Source: Fictibacillus solisalsi (GTDB taxonomy: Bacteria > Bacillota > Bacilli > Bacillales > Fictibacillaceae). From it: 64,000 nucleotides of DNA. Below, in pieces: positions 27,037-36,952 of this stretch. The stretch lies in assembly GCF_900103485.1 (NCBI RefSeq), contig NZ_FNHW01000001.1:655418-719417 (forward strand), given 5' to 3'. The translations under genes were made by a program, and so were the position numbers. The notes under the pieces were generated by a model that was given only the letters and a program-made list of their open reading frames with translations, did not search any database and was not told the origin of the DNA. Position 1 is the stretch's first letter. The number at the start of each line of letters is the position of its first letter.

Positions 27037-28230
27037 TTATTCCGACAAGACTTTTTTGATACGTCCGATTGCCCAGTTGAGGTCCTCTTCAGAGATGATG
27101 AGAGGAGGTGCAAACCGGATGACATTTTCATGGGTTTCTTTGCAAAGAAGTCCTTCTTCTTTCAGCTTCTCACAATATGGGCGGGCCGCTTCACTCAGCT
27201 CCACGCCAATAAATAATCCCCGGCCGCGCACTTCGGTAATCTTCGGATTATTAATAGACCTTAGCTCGTTCAAAAAGTGCTCGCCGAGCTCAAGGGAACG
27301 GTTCACAAGGTTTTCTTCTTCAATAACTTCCAGTGAGGCAATGGATACCGCTGAAGCCAGTGGATTGCCTCCAAATGTGGAGCCATGACTTCCTGGGTTG
27401 AATACGCCAAGAATATCGTTGTCAGCGGCTACGCAGGAAATTGGCATTACTCCTCCGCCCAATGCTTTTCCGAGAATGTACATGTCAGGAACAACATCTT
27501 CCCAGTCACACGCAAACAGTTTTCCGGATCGTCCCAAACCAGATTGGATTTCATCTGCAACAAAAAGGACATTGTTTTCCCGGCAAAGCTCACTAGCATG
27601 TTTCAGGAAGCCCTCAGGAGGAATGACAATCCCGGCTTCTCCCTGAATGGGTTCCATAATAAAAGCAGCCGTATTCGGTGTGATGGCTTGCTTCAACGCT
27701 TCAAGGTCACCATAAGGTATCAGCTTGATTCCTGGCAGCATCGGGCCAAATCCTCGTTTGTACTCTTCATCAGAAGACATGGAAACCGCGGTCATTGTTC
27801 GCCCGTGGAAGTTTCCTTCACACACGATGACTTCCGCCTGATTGGCTGGAACACCTTTCACGTCATACGCCCAGCGGCGGACGGTTTTTATTGCGGTTTC
27901 AACTGCTTCGGCACCTGTGTTCATCGGCAAAACCATATTTTTCCCTGTGAGTTTTGTTACTTTTTCATAAAAGTTTCCAAGCTGGTCATTATGAAAAGCA
28001 CGGGAGGTCAGGGTGATGCGGTCCGCTTGAACCTTTAACGCCTGAATGATCTTCGGATGCCGGTGCCCCTGGTTCACGGCTGAATATGCGCTTAGCATAT
28101 CCATATACCTGTTGCCTTCCGGATCATAAACCCATACGCCTTCGCCTTTAGAGATGACAATTGGAAGTGGGTGATAATTCTTCGCCCCGAATTGTTCTGT
28201 TTTGGAGATGATGTTTTCTGTTTTAATCAT
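27037..28230 (-). CDS. rocD: ornithine aminotransferase
   Basis: The 397-residue PLP enzyme transfers the delta-amino group of ornithine to 2-oxoglutarate, giving glutamate semialdehyde in arginine catabolism. Typical motifs are [17 protein letters not shown], the cofactor Asp in [15 protein letters not shown] and the Schiff-base Lys in ILGKALGGG. The ATG at 28230 has GGAGTGAG before it, and the GTG at 28239 lies inside that site. A TATAAT -10 lies at 28269-28274. I do not see the -24/-12 sigma-54 promoter that controls rocD in B. subtilis. No other roc genes are adjacent. Confidence 0.93.
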   Translation of the reverse strand: MIKTENIISKTEQFGAKNYHPLPIVISKGEGVWVYDPEGNRYMDMLSAYSAVNQGHRHPKIIQALKVQADRITLTSRAFHNDQLGNFYEKVTKLTGKNMVLPMNTGAEAVETAIKTVRRWAYDVKGVPANQAEVIVCEGNFHGRTMTAVSMSSDEEYKRGFGPMLPGIKLIPYGDLEALKQAITPNTAAFIMEPIQGEAGIVIPPEGFLKHASELCRENNVLFVADEIQSGLGRSGKLFACDWEDVVPDMYILGKALGGGVMPISCVAADNDILGVFNPGSHGSTFGGNPLASAVSIASLEVIEEENLVNRSLELGEHFLNELRSINNPKITEVRGRGLFIGVELSEAARPYCEKLKEEGLLCKETHENVIRFAPPLIISEEDLNWAIGRIKKVLSE

Positions 28231-28377
28231 ATCTCTCACTCCAATCTGAGTATTGTGAATTCCTTTACATTATAGCAATGAAAAGGCTTTCTTCCTACCC
28301 TTACTTCCGCACGGGAAGCGCGCTGGAACGCTTCATGGTATAGTAAAGTGAAGAATTATACATAGGAGGAAATAAAT

Positions 28378-28740
28378 ATGTTACATTTCCACGTTTTTTC
28401 TTGGGCGGCTGCGCTGGTTTTATTTTTTCTGACTTATACACTATACAAAAGAAAAAATAAAAAAATTTCCCGCATTTTGCATATGATTGTCCGTCTTCTG
28501 TACATAACTACCATCTTTTCCGGTGGAATGCTTATCTATCAATGGATCCAGGGGGGTGCGGTAAATATGGGACCGCTCATTATTAAAGGGGTCCTCGGTC
28601 TGGCAGTTATTGGCTTGTTTGAAGTGATGCTGCTGGGTGTCAAACAAAATGAGGATAAAAAATCCCGCTGGATTACACTCATTTTGGCTTTGGCACTTGT
28701 CTTTTATTACGGATATTCGGTTTTGCCGATGCATTTTTAA
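28378..28740 (+). CDS. yisL: YisL (UPF0344) family membrane protein
   Basis: A 120-residue protein with four predicted transmembrane helices: LHFHVFSWAAALVLFFLTY, a second around MIVRLLYITTIFSGGML, a third at IIKGVLGLAVIGLFEVML, and a fourth at WITLILALALVFYY. This matches the YisL family, function unknown. TAGGAGGAAATAAAT precedes the ATG. In B. subtilis yisL also follows yisK. Here rocD has been placed between them on the opposite strand. Confidence 0.88.
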   Translation: MLHFHVFSWAAALVLFFLTYTLYKRKNKKISRILHMIVRLLYITTIFSGGMLIYQWIQGGAVNMGPLIIKGVLGLAVIGLFEVMLLGVKQNEDKKSRWITLILALALVFYYGYSVLPMHF

Positions 28741-28749
28741 CAAAAAATG

Positions 28750-28801
28750 AAAAAACTCGTACCCCGCAGGAACTGTCATGAAGGAGTACGAGCTTTTTTT
28801 T
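28750..28801. terminator. bidirectional terminator between yisL and mtnA
   Basis: AAAAACTCGTAC pairs with GTACGAGCTTTTTT across a loop of about 23 bases. T-tracts occur on both strands, so it can end yisL and mtnA transcripts. Confidence 0.85.
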
Positions 28802-28803
28802 GG

Positions 28804-29850
28804 TTATTTTTTTAATTCCGCCAGTGCTTCCTTATAATTCCCGCGGGCAATGCCTTTTTCCGTAATGATGGCTGTGATGTATTCATGAGGTGTCACATCA
28901 AAAGCCGGATTGAAAACTTTTACGCCTTTGGGTGCAATAGGGACACCTTGTACATGGGTAACTTCCTCTGCAGGACGTTCTTCGATCGGAATATCATCGC
29001 CTGTCGGGGTGTTCAGGTCGATCGTTGAAAGGGGAGAGGCAACATAAAAAGGAATGCCTAACGCCTTTGCCTGGAGGGCAAGTCCGAACGTCCCGATTTT
29101 ATTTGCTGTATCTCCATTGGCTGCAACACGGTCACATCCTACGATTACAGCACTCACCTGTTTTGTTTTCAACGTATGTGCGGCCATGTTATCCGTAATC
29201 AGCGTAACGTCAACGCCGGCCTGTTTTAATTCCCAGGCGGTTAAGCGGGCTCCCTGGAAAACGGGGCGTGTTTCGTTGGCGTATACCGAGAGATTCCATC
29301 CCTTTTCTTTTGCCAAATAAAGAGGAGCGAGCGCCGTACCATATTTTGCGGTTGCAATCCCGCCTGCGTTGCAGTGAGTCATAAGGCGGTCTCCGTCGCA
29401 TAACAGGGTTAATCCGTTCTCACCAATTTTGCGGCAAATCTCCTCATCCTCCTTCTGAATCAGAAGGGCTTCCTGTTCAATACGTTCAACTGCCTCTTTG
29501 GTCTCCAGGACATTGGCTACCGAAGCTGTAATGCGGTCCAGTGCCCAAAATAAATTGACAGCAGTAGGTCTGGATGTCGAAAGGAAGGCGATTTGATGGT
29601 TCAGCTGTTCTTTAAATTCAGGAAAAGAAAGGAAGGTATGGCTTTTTGCCCAAAGGACAATTCCAAACGCAGCAGCAATTCCAATGGCCGGGGCACCTCT
29701 TACGTTCAATTTTTTGATGCAGTCCCACACCTGTTCAATTGTGGTGACATTAATATAAACCGTATGATGAGGCAGCTGCTGCTGATCCAAAAGAAGCAGG
29801 TGATCCCCTTTATAGCGTAAGGATGAAATTTGCGTTTCTGTTGTACTCAT
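28804..29850 (-). CDS. mtnA: S-methyl-5-thioribose-1-phosphate isomerase
   Basis: MtnA (348 residues) converts methylthioribose-1-phosphate to methylthioribulose-1-phosphate in methionine salvage. It is an eIF2B-alpha-type fold with [14 protein letters not shown], the catalytic cysteine in [20 protein letters not shown], and the catalytic Asp region in [20 protein letters not shown]. The ATG follows CAGGAGTG at the end of mtnK, only five bases after its stop, so the two are cotranscribed and likely coupled. Expression depends on the SAM-I riboswitch before mtnK. Confidence 0.97.
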   Translation of the reverse strand: MSTTETQISSLRYKGDHLLLLDQQQLPHHTVYINVTTIEQVWDCIKKLNVRGAPAIGIAAAFGIVLWAKSHTFLSFPEFKEQLNHQIAFLSTSRPTAVNLFWALDRITASVANVLETKEAVERIEQEALLIQKEDEEICRKIGENGLTLLCDGDRLMTHCNAGGIATAKYGTALAPLYLAKEKGWNLSVYANETRPVFQGARLTAWELKQAGVDVTLITDNMAAHTLKTKQVSAVIVGCDRVAANGDTANKIGTFGLALQAKALGIPFYVASPLSTIDLNTPTGDDIPIEERPAEEVTHVQGVPIAPKGVKVFNPAFDVTPHEYITAIITEKGIARGNYKEALAELKK

Positions 29851-29855
29851 ATGAA

Positions 29856-31067
29856 TTAAACACTCCTGATGCTAGTAATAAATTCTTCAATATTTTTAAT
29901 GCGTTGTTTGTTTTTGACCCAATCCCGGCCCAGTTTAAGGGCCTTCTTTTTAAGCAGGATTTGTTCATCGAAATCTGCAATGGAATCCAGATCCGCAACA
30001 TGGGCCAGGCCAATGGTCCGGCGGATGACTTCACAGCCCGCAAAACCAACCATATCTGTAAATATACTTTCCAGGACCTCATCTTCAAAGCCCGGGAGTT
30101 TGGTTGCCAGCTCCACACCCTCGTTTCTCCAGAGTCCTTTGTACGTATCCGTAAAGGTATTCCATGTGTCTCTGATTAAGCCTGAAAGGTACAGCTGGTA
30201 TTCGGCCCTTTTTTCTTTGTCCTTGATATGAGCCCGCTGAGCGATATGGTTCATTGCGATATTCGCAAAAAAGTGGGCAATATCAAAGCCTTGCGGACCG
30301 TAGTAGGCAAATTCAGAGTCGATAATTTTGGTGGATTCCTCTGTTACAAAAATACTCCCAGAATGCAGATCTCCATGAAGCAAAGCTTCGGCATGAGTCA
30401 AAAATTTAAGTTTGAGCCGGGTGGCTTTGTTTCTAAGCGTCGCATCATTCCAGAGTTCGGAGACCGCATCCTGTAGTTCTGCAGGATAATCATTGGTTTC
30501 AATATCATAAAACGGATCGGTGAACACGAGATCTTCGGTTATTTTGCAAAGCTCAGGATTGGTAAACTGCTGGACTAATCTTTTTTTCTCAAACGGATGT
30601 AAATAAAAATCACTAGTGTAGAACAGGTTTTTCGCAATGAAAGTTCCGATATGCTGAGCAAGGCTCGGGTAGGTTACACCATCAATCAAGCCTTTGCGCA
30701 GAATCACATGGGAGGACAGATCCTCCATGACAGTGACGGCCAGTTCGTTGTTCGTATAAAGGATTTCGGGAACATGTTCAGGCGAGAACTCGGCGAACTT
30801 TTTCAGCGAATCACTTTCAATACGTGCCCTGTCCAGGGTAAGCGGCCAGCTCTCTCCAACGACTTTTGCATACGGAAGCGCCTGCTTGATAATCACGGAT
30901 TTTTTGGTAGCCGGTTCAACCAGTCTGAATACAAGATTCAGGTTGCCGTCACCGATTTCATTGACCTCCAGGGAACTGTAATCACTGAACAAGTCGAGTT
31001 CTTGGGATAGTTCTATCACAGTTTGCTCATTTAGCGGTGTGTAGGCTTGTTTTGTTGTTGTTGCCAT
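29856..31067 (-). CDS. mtnK: 5-methylthioribose kinase
   Basis: MtnK (403 residues) phosphorylates methylthioribose, the entry step of the salvage pathway when free MTR is used. It has an aminoglycoside-kinase-like fold with the catalytic loop [13 protein letters not shown] and metal Asp in [15 protein letters not shown]. The ATG at 31067 is preceded by CGGAGGTAAACCCT, and upstream in-frame codons fall in the riboswitch expression platform. It is the first gene of the mtnKA transcript. Confidence 0.96.
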   Translation of the reverse strand: MATTTKQAYTPLNEQTVIELSQELDLFSDYSSLEVNEIGDGNLNLVFRLVEPATKKSVIIKQALPYAKVVGESWPLTLDRARIESDSLKKFAEFSPEHVPEILYTNNELAVTVMEDLSSHVILRKGLIDGVTYPSLAQHIGTFIAKNLFYTSDFYLHPFEKKRLVQQFTNPELCKITEDLVFTDPFYDIETNDYPAELQDAVSELWNDATLRNKATRLKLKFLTHAEALLHGDLHSGSIFVTEESTKIIDSEFAYYGPQGFDIAHFFANIAMNHIAQRAHIKDKEKRAEYQLYLSGLIRDTWNTFTDTYKGLWRNEGVELATKLPGFEDEVLESIFTDMVGFAGCEVIRRTIGLAHVADLDSIADFDEQILLKKKALKLGRDWVKNKQRIKNIEEFITSIRSV

Positions 31068-31094
31068 AGGGTTTACCTCCGAAAGATAAATGTA

Positions 31095-31303
31095 AAAAAG
31101 GCCTCTTTTCTTGAAGAAAAGAGGCCTGGATGTATAGTGTCCACGCCTCTTATCTTGCAAAGCTTAAGCTTTGCTGGAATTAGCACCGTGCCATGCTGGA
31201 AGTTCCAGGCTTCAAATAAAGACGCCCCATTTCACAATGGTATTACGGTCGGTTGCTGGGTTTCATCGGGCCAAAATTCCCTCCACCTGCTCTTGATAAG
31301 AGA
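31095..31303 (-). promoter_or_regulatory. SAM-I (S-box) riboswitch before mtnKA
   Basis: On the minus strand the aptamer starts with CTCTTATCAAGAGCAGGTGG and contains GATGAAACCCAGCAACC, with P1 closed by GATAAGAG near 31150. A strong terminator hairpin follows (AGGCCTCTTTTCTT with its complement, then T-tract, 31095-31128). When SAM is abundant the aptamer frees the terminator and mtnKA is off. Confidence 0.96.
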
Positions 31304-31358
31304 CATTCATCATTAAGTTGTTAGAAAACACAGAATGCAATAATAATTTACAAGTGCT

Positions 31359-31387
31359 ATCATACAGCTTTCAAAGACAGCTGTCAA
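31359..31387 (-). promoter_or_regulatory. sigma-A promoter of mtnKA
   Basis: On the minus strand TTGACA (31387-31382) and TATGAT (31364-31359) are exactly 17 bases apart, about 55 bases before the S-box aptamer. Confidence 0.9.
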
Positions 31388-31403
31388 TTTTATTTTGATA
31401 AGA

Positions 31404-32189
31404 TTAATAGTGTTCGGGTCTGCGGTCCTCAAAAATAGGGATTCTGCTTCTGACTTCATCCACAAGATCTGTGTCGATCTCGGCAAAAAGAAGAGTTTCA
31501 TTCTCACCATCTGCTTCAGCAATGACGTCTCCCCACGGATCGATGATAATAGAATGGCCGGCAAAGGCGTTATTGTTATCCCGGCCTATTCTGTTGCAGG
31601 CGATCACATAGCATTGGTTTTCAATGGCTCTCGTCATTAAGAGATTTCGCCAGTGAGAGAGCCTCTGTGCAGGCCATTCGGCGGGCACGAATAGAAGGGC
31701 TGCACCATTGAGAACATGTGCGCGAATCCATTCCGGAAAACGGATGTCATAACAGATGACTCCAGCAGCCGGGATGTTCTCCAGCATAAAATTCCCCTTT
31801 TTCGAACCGGGAGCAATGAATTTCTCTTCCTGCATCAGGCGAATCAAATGCAGTTTGCTGTACTCTCCAATTTGCTCACCCCGACGATTAAAGGCGTAAA
31901 GTGTGTTAAAAATGCCCTTGTCTGTTTTATTGGCAACAGAGCCGGCAATGATATTGATGCGGTGCTGCCGGGCTAAACCGCTCATCAGCTTTTTCAGACT
32001 ATCCCCGTTGGCATCTCCAATTTCAATAAGACGCTCCAGATCATAGCCGGTCGTCCAGAGTTCCGGCAGTACAACGATATCTGCGTTTAGTTTTGCTGCT
32101 TCTTCAATTCTTTGTACGGCTTTTTTAATATTCTCTTCCGGCAATCCAAGCTGGATGTCCATTTGGATCAGTGCTACATTCAGTTTCAT
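31404..32189 (-). CDS. mtnU: carbon-nitrogen hydrolase MtnU (omega-amidase type)
   Basis: The 261-residue nitrilase-superfamily enzyme has the full catalytic set: Glu in VVLPELWTTGYD, Lys in EYSKLHLIRLMQ, and Cys in GVICYDIRFPEW. In methionine salvage operons this gene is thought to hydrolyse the 2-oxo amide left after MtnE uses glutamine or asparagine as amino donor. GGGGGATACGC precedes the ATG. It is divergent from mtnE, 99 bases away, and co-directional with mtnKA, though that unit has its own promoter. Confidence 0.9.
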   Translation of the reverse strand: MKLNVALIQMDIQLGLPEENIKKAVQRIEEAAKLNADIVVLPELWTTGYDLERLIEIGDANGDSLKKLMSGLARQHRINIIAGSVANKTDKGIFNTLYAFNRRGEQIGEYSKLHLIRLMQEEKFIAPGSKKGNFMLENIPAAGVICYDIRFPEWIRAHVLNGAALLFVPAEWPAQRLSHWRNLLMTRAIENQCYVIACNRIGRDNNNAFAGHSIIIDPWGDVIAEADGENETLLFAEIDTDLVDEVRSRIPIFEDRRPEHY

Positions 32190-32288
32190 GCGTATCCCCC
32201 ATTAAAAACGTTTTGACAGATTTTCAATAAGCGTATAACATATTGGATTAGAATTTCAAGAAAATTACGAATGACAGGATGTGTGAAT

Positions 32289-33461
32289 GTGAAACGTTTC
32301 CAGCAAGCAGATGCGTTAGAACGCCTGCCTGAACAATTTTTTGCCAAGCTTGTGGGAAAAGTAAGTGCGGTTGCGGCCCAAGGGCATGATGTGATTAATC
32401 TTGGACAGGGGAACCCTGACCAGCCGACACCTCCACATATTGTAGCTGCCTTGCAGGAGGCAGCGGTTAATCCTCAATACCACAAATATTCTCCCTTTCG
32501 GGGCTATGATTTTTTGAAAGAAGCTGTAGCTGTTTACTATAAAAACGAGTTTGGGGTAGGGGTTGATCCGAAAAAAGAAGTGGCTGTGCTGTTTGGCGGA
32601 AAAGCCGGTCTCGTAGAAGTGGCGCAATGTTTTTTGAACAAAGGAGATACCGCTCTGGTGCCGGATCCAGGTTATCCGGATTATTGGTCGGGCGTCGCCA
32701 TGGCGGAAGCAGAAATGAGCATGATGCCGCTGAAAGAGGAAAATGACTTTCTTGTTGACTATAACGAAATTGACGAAGAAACGGCCGACCATGCCAAATT
32801 AATGTTCCTCAACTATCCAAACAATCCGACAGCAGGTGTTGCCAATCCGCAATTTTTCAAAGAAACCGTGGACTTTGCCCAAAAGCATGACATTCTGGTC
32901 GTTCATGATTTTGCCTACGGAGCCATAGGGTTTGATGGAGAAAAGCCCGTCAGTTATTTGCAGACGCCTGGTGCCAAAGAACAGGGAATTGAGATTTATA
33001 CATTGAGTAAAACGTATAATATGGCAGGCTGGAGAGTCGGGTTTGCGATAGGAAATGAGAGTGTGATAGAAAGCATTAATCTGCTTCAGGATCATTTTTA
33101 TGTCAGCCTGTTTCCGGCGGTACAGGAAGCAGCGGCAAAGGCACTGCTTGGTCCGCAGGATTGTGTCAGGGAGCTTGCCGATATGTACGAAAAGCGGAGA
33201 AATGTTTTTATTTCCGGGCTGCAGGAACTCGGGTGGGATGTTAAGGCACCCAAAGGATCCTTTTTCTGCTGGCTTCCCGTGCCTGAAGGACATACCTCTG
33301 AGAGTTTTGCAGATTACTTGCTGGAGGAGGCACATGTTGTGGTCGCTCCGGGCATCGGATTTGGCAAAGAGGGAGAAGGCTATGTAAGGGTGGGTCTCCT
33401 TACGGATGAAGAGCGCTTGAAAGAAGCGGCTGATCGGATCCGCGCATTAAATATATTTTGA
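32289..33461 (+). CDS. mtnE: methylthio-oxobutanoate (methionine) aminotransferase
   Basis: MtnE (about 390 residues) transaminates 4-methylthio-2-oxobutanoate to methionine, the last salvage step. It is a class I PLP aminotransferase with INLGQGNPDQPTPPHIV, the conserved NYPNNPTAG, Asp in VVHDFAYG, and the Schiff-base Lys in YTLSKTYNMAGWRVGF. GTG at 32289 is chosen because AGGATGTG lies upstream, and an ATG at 32271 in the same frame lacks a ribosome site. It is separated from mtnW by a promoter and a second S-box. Confidence 0.93.
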   Translation: MKRFQQADALERLPEQFFAKLVGKVSAVAAQGHDVINLGQGNPDQPTPPHIVAALQEAAVNPQYHKYSPFRGYDFLKEAVAVYYKNEFGVGVDPKKEVAVLFGGKAGLVEVAQCFLNKGDTALVPDPGYPDYWSGVAMAEAEMSMMPLKEENDFLVDYNEIDEETADHAKLMFLNYPNNPTAGVANPQFFKETVDFAQKHDILVVHDFAYGAIGFDGEKPVSYLQTPGAKEQGIEIYTLSKTYNMAGWRVGFAIGNESVIESINLLQDHFYVSLFPAVQEAAAKALLGPQDCVRELADMYEKRRNVFISGLQELGWDVKAPKGSFFCWLPVPEGHTSESFADYLLEEAHVVVAPGIGFGKEGEGYVRVGLLTDEERLKEAADRIRALNIF

Positions 33462-33473
33462 GATTTTGATAGA

Positions 33474-33502
33474 TTGACAGATTTTTTATAACCTGTCATA
33501 AT
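33474..33502 (+). promoter_or_regulatory. sigma-A promoter of mtnWXBD
   Basis: TTGACA at 33474-33479 and CATAAT at 33497-33502 with a 17-base spacer, about 40 bases before the S-box aptamer. Confidence 0.88.
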
Positions 33503-33541
33503 CACTAGTAATTCTAACATTCGAAGTAATATGAACATTTT

Positions 33542-33701
33542 CTCTTATCAAGAGCAGGTGGAGGGACTAGCCCGATGAAGCCCGGCAACCGGTTATCCTA
33601 AGGATAAACACGGTGCTAAATCTTGCAGCGCATGCTGGGAGATGAGAGGAAGCGGCATCCTTATGTCTATAATGCCTCTTCCCTCGGGAAGAGGTTTTTT
33701 T
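33542..33701 (+). promoter_or_regulatory. SAM-I (S-box) riboswitch before mtnWXBD
   Basis: The aptamer runs from CTCTTATCAAGAGCAGGTGG through CCGATGAAGCCCGGCAACC to GATGAGAGG near 33649. It is followed by the terminator GCCTCTTCCCTCGGGAAGAGG with seven T (33674-33701). It controls the plus-strand salvage genes in response to SAM. Confidence 0.96.
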
Positions 33702-33731
33702 CGTGTGAATTTATGTTTTTGGAGGGATACA

Positions 33732-34973
33732 ATGGCGTCAGTAACTGCGACCTATCTTGTTCATGACCCTAAAGGTAATTTTAAAAAAAAAGCGGAAGGA
33801 ATTGCACTGGGGTTAACCGTAGGCTCCTGGACCGATCTGCCGGATCTGCAAAAGGAGCAGCTTAGAAATCATAAAGGCAGTGTGACAGAGATCATAGAAT
33901 TGCCGGAAGATGCCCGGGTAAACCAATATTTTGGTTCGCCAAGAAAGCAGGCACTTCTGAAAATCTCTTATCCTGCTGCAAACTTTTCTCCCGATCTTCC
34001 AGCGATATTAACCACTGCTTTTGGAAAGCTTTCATTGGATGGCGAGGTAAAACTGATCGACCTGGAATTTTCAGAAGACTTAAGCAGCGCTTTTCCTGGA
34101 CCAACCTTTGGAATTGATGGCATTCGAAATCAGCTTGGTGTTTATGAACGACCGTTGCTCATGAGCATTTTCAAGGCTGTGATCGGCAGGGATATGGATT
34201 ATTTTAAACATCAGCTGAGAGAGCAGGCGCTTGGCGGAGTTGATTTAGTCAAGGATGATGAAATCCTGTTTGATAATCCGCTGACCCCATTTGAAGAACG
34301 TATCAAAACAGCCAAACAAGTACTGGACGAAACGGAAGAGGAGACCGGACATAAAACACTGTATGCCGTTAATTTAACGGGACGGACATTTGAATTAAAA
34401 GACAAAGCGAAACGTGCAGCCGAGCTAGGCGCAAGCGCCCTGTTATTTAATGTTTTTGCCTACGGACTGGATGTGCTGCAAAGTCTTGCGGAAGATCCCG
34501 AAATTAATCTGCCCATCATGGCCCACCCGGCAGTTTCAGGTGCACTGACGCCATCCGAGTTTTACGGCATTTCCAACCGGCTTCTTTTAGGAAAGCTGCT
34601 GCGGCTTGCTGGAGCGGACTTGGTGCTGTTTCCGTCGCCATATGGCAGTGTGGCCCTGAGGAAAGAAGACGCTGTTGGCATCGCTGCAGAGTTGACAGAA
34701 AAGCACGCATACTGGAAAGGTGCTTTCCCGGTGCCGTCAGCAGGAATCCATCCTGGATTGACCCCTCTTTTGCTTCAGGACTTTGGCATCGACAGCATTA
34801 TTAATGCCGGCGGCGGAGTTCACGGGCATCCAGGTGGAGCCGTTGCCGGAGGAAAAGCATTCCGTGATGCGATTGATGGCTTGCTGCTTAACAAATCGCT
34901 GGAACAAATCAGCGAGGAGAGCGAGCCGCTAAAAGCAGCATTGAATCTATGGGGCGGTCTGGTGAAATCATGA
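33732..34973 (+). CDS. mtnW: 2,3-diketo-5-methylthiopentyl-1-phosphate enolase (RuBisCO-like)
   Basis: MtnW (413 residues) is a RuBisCO-like protein that enolises diketo-methylthiopentyl phosphate in methionine salvage. The carbamylated-lysine region is [15 protein letters not shown], and phosphate-binding loops include [16 protein letters not shown] and [29 protein letters not shown] precedes the ATG at 33732. Earlier in-frame codons lie in the riboswitch. The stop overlaps the mtnX start (ATGA). Confidence 0.96.
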   Translation: MASVTATYLVHDPKGNFKKKAEGIALGLTVGSWTDLPDLQKEQLRNHKGSVTEIIELPEDARVNQYFGSPRKQALLKISYPAANFSPDLPAILTTAFGKLSLDGEVKLIDLEFSEDLSSAFPGPTFGIDGIRNQLGVYERPLLMSIFKAVIGRDMDYFKHQLREQALGGVDLVKDDEILFDNPLTPFEERIKTAKQVLDETEEETGHKTLYAVNLTGRTFELKDKAKRAAELGASALLFNVFAYGLDVLQSLAEDPEINLPIMAHPAVSGALTPSEFYGISNRLLLGKLLRLAGADLVLFPSPYGSVALRKEDAVGIAAELTEKHAYWKGAFPVPSAGIHPGLTPLLLQDFGIDSIINAGGGVHGHPGGAVAGGKAFRDAIDGLLLNKSLEQISEESEPLKAALNLWGGLVKS

Positions 34974-35632
34974 GCAGGAATCGGATTATTTTTTGTGATT
35001 TTGACGGAACCATTACCGAAAAAGACAACATCATCGACATCATGAAGAACTTTGCTCCCGAAGGATGGGTGCCGGTCAAGGATAAAATACTGCAGCAGGA
35101 AATATCCATCAGGGAAGGCGTCGGACAGCTTTTTTCCCTTATTCCTTCCAGCCAAAAAGAGGAAATTATTCAATACATTCTTTCCACGGCAAAAATCAGG
35201 GATGGATTCCAAGAATTTGTTCAGTATACGAAAGACAAAAATATCCCTTTGTACGTAGTAAGCGGAGGAATTGATTTTTTTGTTTATCCGATGCTTAAAA
35301 ATATAGTGGATGAGAAACAGATCTATTGCAACGGCAGTTCGTTTGCAGGGGAGACTATCGAAATTCTTTGGCCGCACAGCTGTGACGGACAATGCAGCAA
35401 TGACTGCGGATGCTGCAAACCGGCTATCTTAAGAAGTTTTGATTCCTCTTCGTACGAAAAAATCGTGATTGGGGATTCTATCACCGATTTACAGGCAGCC
35501 AAAATGGCAGACAAGGTGTTTGCAAGGGACTTTTTGAAAGAGAAATGCGAACAGGAAAATATTGCTTTTGAACCTTTCACTACGTTTTATGACATTATTG
35601 CGTATCTGCAAACAAAGGAAGTGATCATTTGA
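34970..35632 (+). CDS. mtnX: 2-hydroxy-3-keto-5-methylthiopentenyl-1-phosphate phosphatase
   Basis: MtnX (220 residues) is a HAD-family phosphatase that makes the acireductone precursor. The nucleophile motif is [13 protein letters not shown], and later motifs include [10 protein letters not shown] and [14 protein letters not shown] cysteine-rich insert ([13 protein letters not shown]) is present as in other MtnX proteins. The ATG overlaps the mtnW stop and the TGA overlaps the TTG start of mtnB, giving tight coupling on both sides. Confidence 0.95.
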   Translation: MSRNRIIFCDFDGTITEKDNIIDIMKNFAPEGWVPVKDKILQQEISIREGVGQLFSLIPSSQKEEIIQYILSTAKIRDGFQEFVQYTKDKNIPLYVVSGGIDFFVYPMLKNIVDEKQIYCNGSSFAGETIEILWPHSCDGQCSNDCGCCKPAILRSFDSSSYEKIVIGDSITDLQAAKMADKVFARDFLKEKCEQENIAFEPFTTFYDIIAYLQTKEVII

Positions 35633-36255
35633 GATCGTTGGGGGAATTGTGGAAAGAACTGGCTGATGTTAAGGACGAACTGGCTTCACGGGACTGGTTC
35701 CCGGGTACAAGTGGAAATTTGTCCATCAAAGTTAGTAGCAATCCTATTACTTTTTTGGTCAGCGCAAGCGGCAAGGATAAACGAAAACGAACAAATGAAG
35801 ATTTTGTTTTAGTGGATGTATTGGGTAAAGCCGTAGAAGAAACCCATCTGCGTGCTTCAGCTGAAACCGGGTTGCATGCAAAAGTGTATCAGCATACCGA
35901 GGCGGGCTGTTGCTTGCATATTCACACTGTCGATAACAATATTATTTCCGAGCTGTATGGCGATCAGGGGGAAATCACCTTCCGTGGGCAGGAATTAATC
36001 AAAGCATTTAACATATGGGAAGAAGATGGATCCATTACTGTGCCGATCATCGAGAATCCGGCAGATTTGTCTGCTCTTGCAGAACGTTTTGGAGAAGCCA
36101 TTACTCATGATACAAAAGCTGTTCTGATCAGAAACCATGGTGTTACGGTATGGGGGAAAAATGGATTCGAAGCCAAAAAACACCTCGAGGCATTGGAGTT
36201 CCTTTTTTCCTACCATGTCAAAATGAGATTACTACAGCCTCAGTATGCATTATAA
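35629..36255 (+). CDS. mtnB: methylthioribulose-1-phosphate dehydratase
   Basis: MtnB (208 residues) is a class II aldolase-fold, zinc-dependent dehydratase producing the diketo phosphate used by MtnW. Motifs include [12 protein letters not shown], the HIH zinc ligands in [11 protein letters not shown], and the third histidine in [11 protein letters not shown]. The TTG start is supported by AAAGGAAGTGATCAT and by its overlap with the mtnX stop. Confidence 0.94.
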   Translation: MRSLGELWKELADVKDELASRDWFPGTSGNLSIKVSSNPITFLVSASGKDKRKRTNEDFVLVDVLGKAVEETHLRASAETGLHAKVYQHTEAGCCLHIHTVDNNIISELYGDQGEITFRGQELIKAFNIWEEDGSITVPIIENPADLSALAERFGEAITHDTKAVLIRNHGVTVWGKNGFEAKKHLEALEFLFSYHVKMRLLQPQYAL

Positions 36256-36290
36256 AGCAGCAAAAAAATAGTTTAAAGGGGGATGCCAAT

Positions 36291-36827
36291 ATGGCACAAT
36301 TACGTTTTCATGATAATAATGAACGAGTGGAAGAGCTGGACAAAGTAAGCAGTTATTTGGAAAGCCAGGGTGTAATCTATGAAAACTGGGATATTGAAAG
36401 GCTGCCGTCTCATCTGAAAGAAAACTATTCATTAACCGATGAGGAAAAAGCAGAAGTGATCCAGGTGTTCAGAAGTGAAATCGATGAACTTTCAAAGCGC
36501 AGAGGATACGTCACAGAGGATGTTATTTCATTATCTCCGGATACACCAAATCTTGATGAGCTTCTGAAGAACTTTTTGGCCGAACATCATCATTCCGATG
36601 ATGAAGTACGGTTTATCGTTAGCGGACACGGTATTTTTGCCATTGAAGGTCCGGAAGGCCGCTTTTTTGATGTAGAGCTGGAGCCAGGCGACCTGATTTC
36701 CGTTCCTGAAAACTATCGCCATTACTTTACATTGATGGACGACCGGCAAGTCGTTGCTGTCCGAATCTTTAAATCCAAAGAGGGCTGGGTGCCGATTTAC
36801 GACAAAGAGGAAGCCCCCGCAAAATAA
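36291..36827 (+). CDS. mtnD: acireductone dioxygenase
   Basis: MtnD (178 residues) is a cupin metalloenzyme. With Fe it gives the methionine precursor 4-methylthio-2-oxobutanoate, and with Ni an off-pathway product. The metal site is seen in EHHHSDDEVRFIVSGHG and in the later histidine of ENYRHYFTL. AAAGGGGGATGCCAAT precedes the ATG. It is the last gene of the mtnWXBD transcript and is followed by a terminator. Confidence 0.95.
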   Translation: MAQLRFHDNNERVEELDKVSSYLESQGVIYENWDIERLPSHLKENYSLTDEEKAEVIQVFRSEIDELSKRRGYVTEDVISLSPDTPNLDELLKNFLAEHHHSDDEVRFIVSGHGIFAIEGPEGRFFDVELEPGDLISVPENYRHYFTLMDDRQVVAVRIFKSKEGWVPIYDKEEAPAK

Positions 36828-36839
36828 ATTAAATGACAT

Positions 36840-36882
36840 GCTGTCATGAAGGAAGGAAACTTCTTTTGTGGCAGCTTTTTTT
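36840..36882 (+). terminator. terminator of the mtnWXBD operon
   Basis: GCTGTCATGAAG pairs with CTTC...TGTGGCAGC and is followed by seven T. Confidence 0.75.
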
Positions 36883-36952
36883 ATATTTTATTTAAGGTTT
36901 ATACAAGGTGGGTTGGTGGTAGTTATTGTCATAAAGGTGGTGTAGGAAGGGA

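Noticed and set aside
33642-33731. Upstream in-frame start for mtnW
   Set aside because: This stretch is the P1 arm and terminator of the SAM-I riboswitch. The ATG at 33732 has its own GGAGGG.
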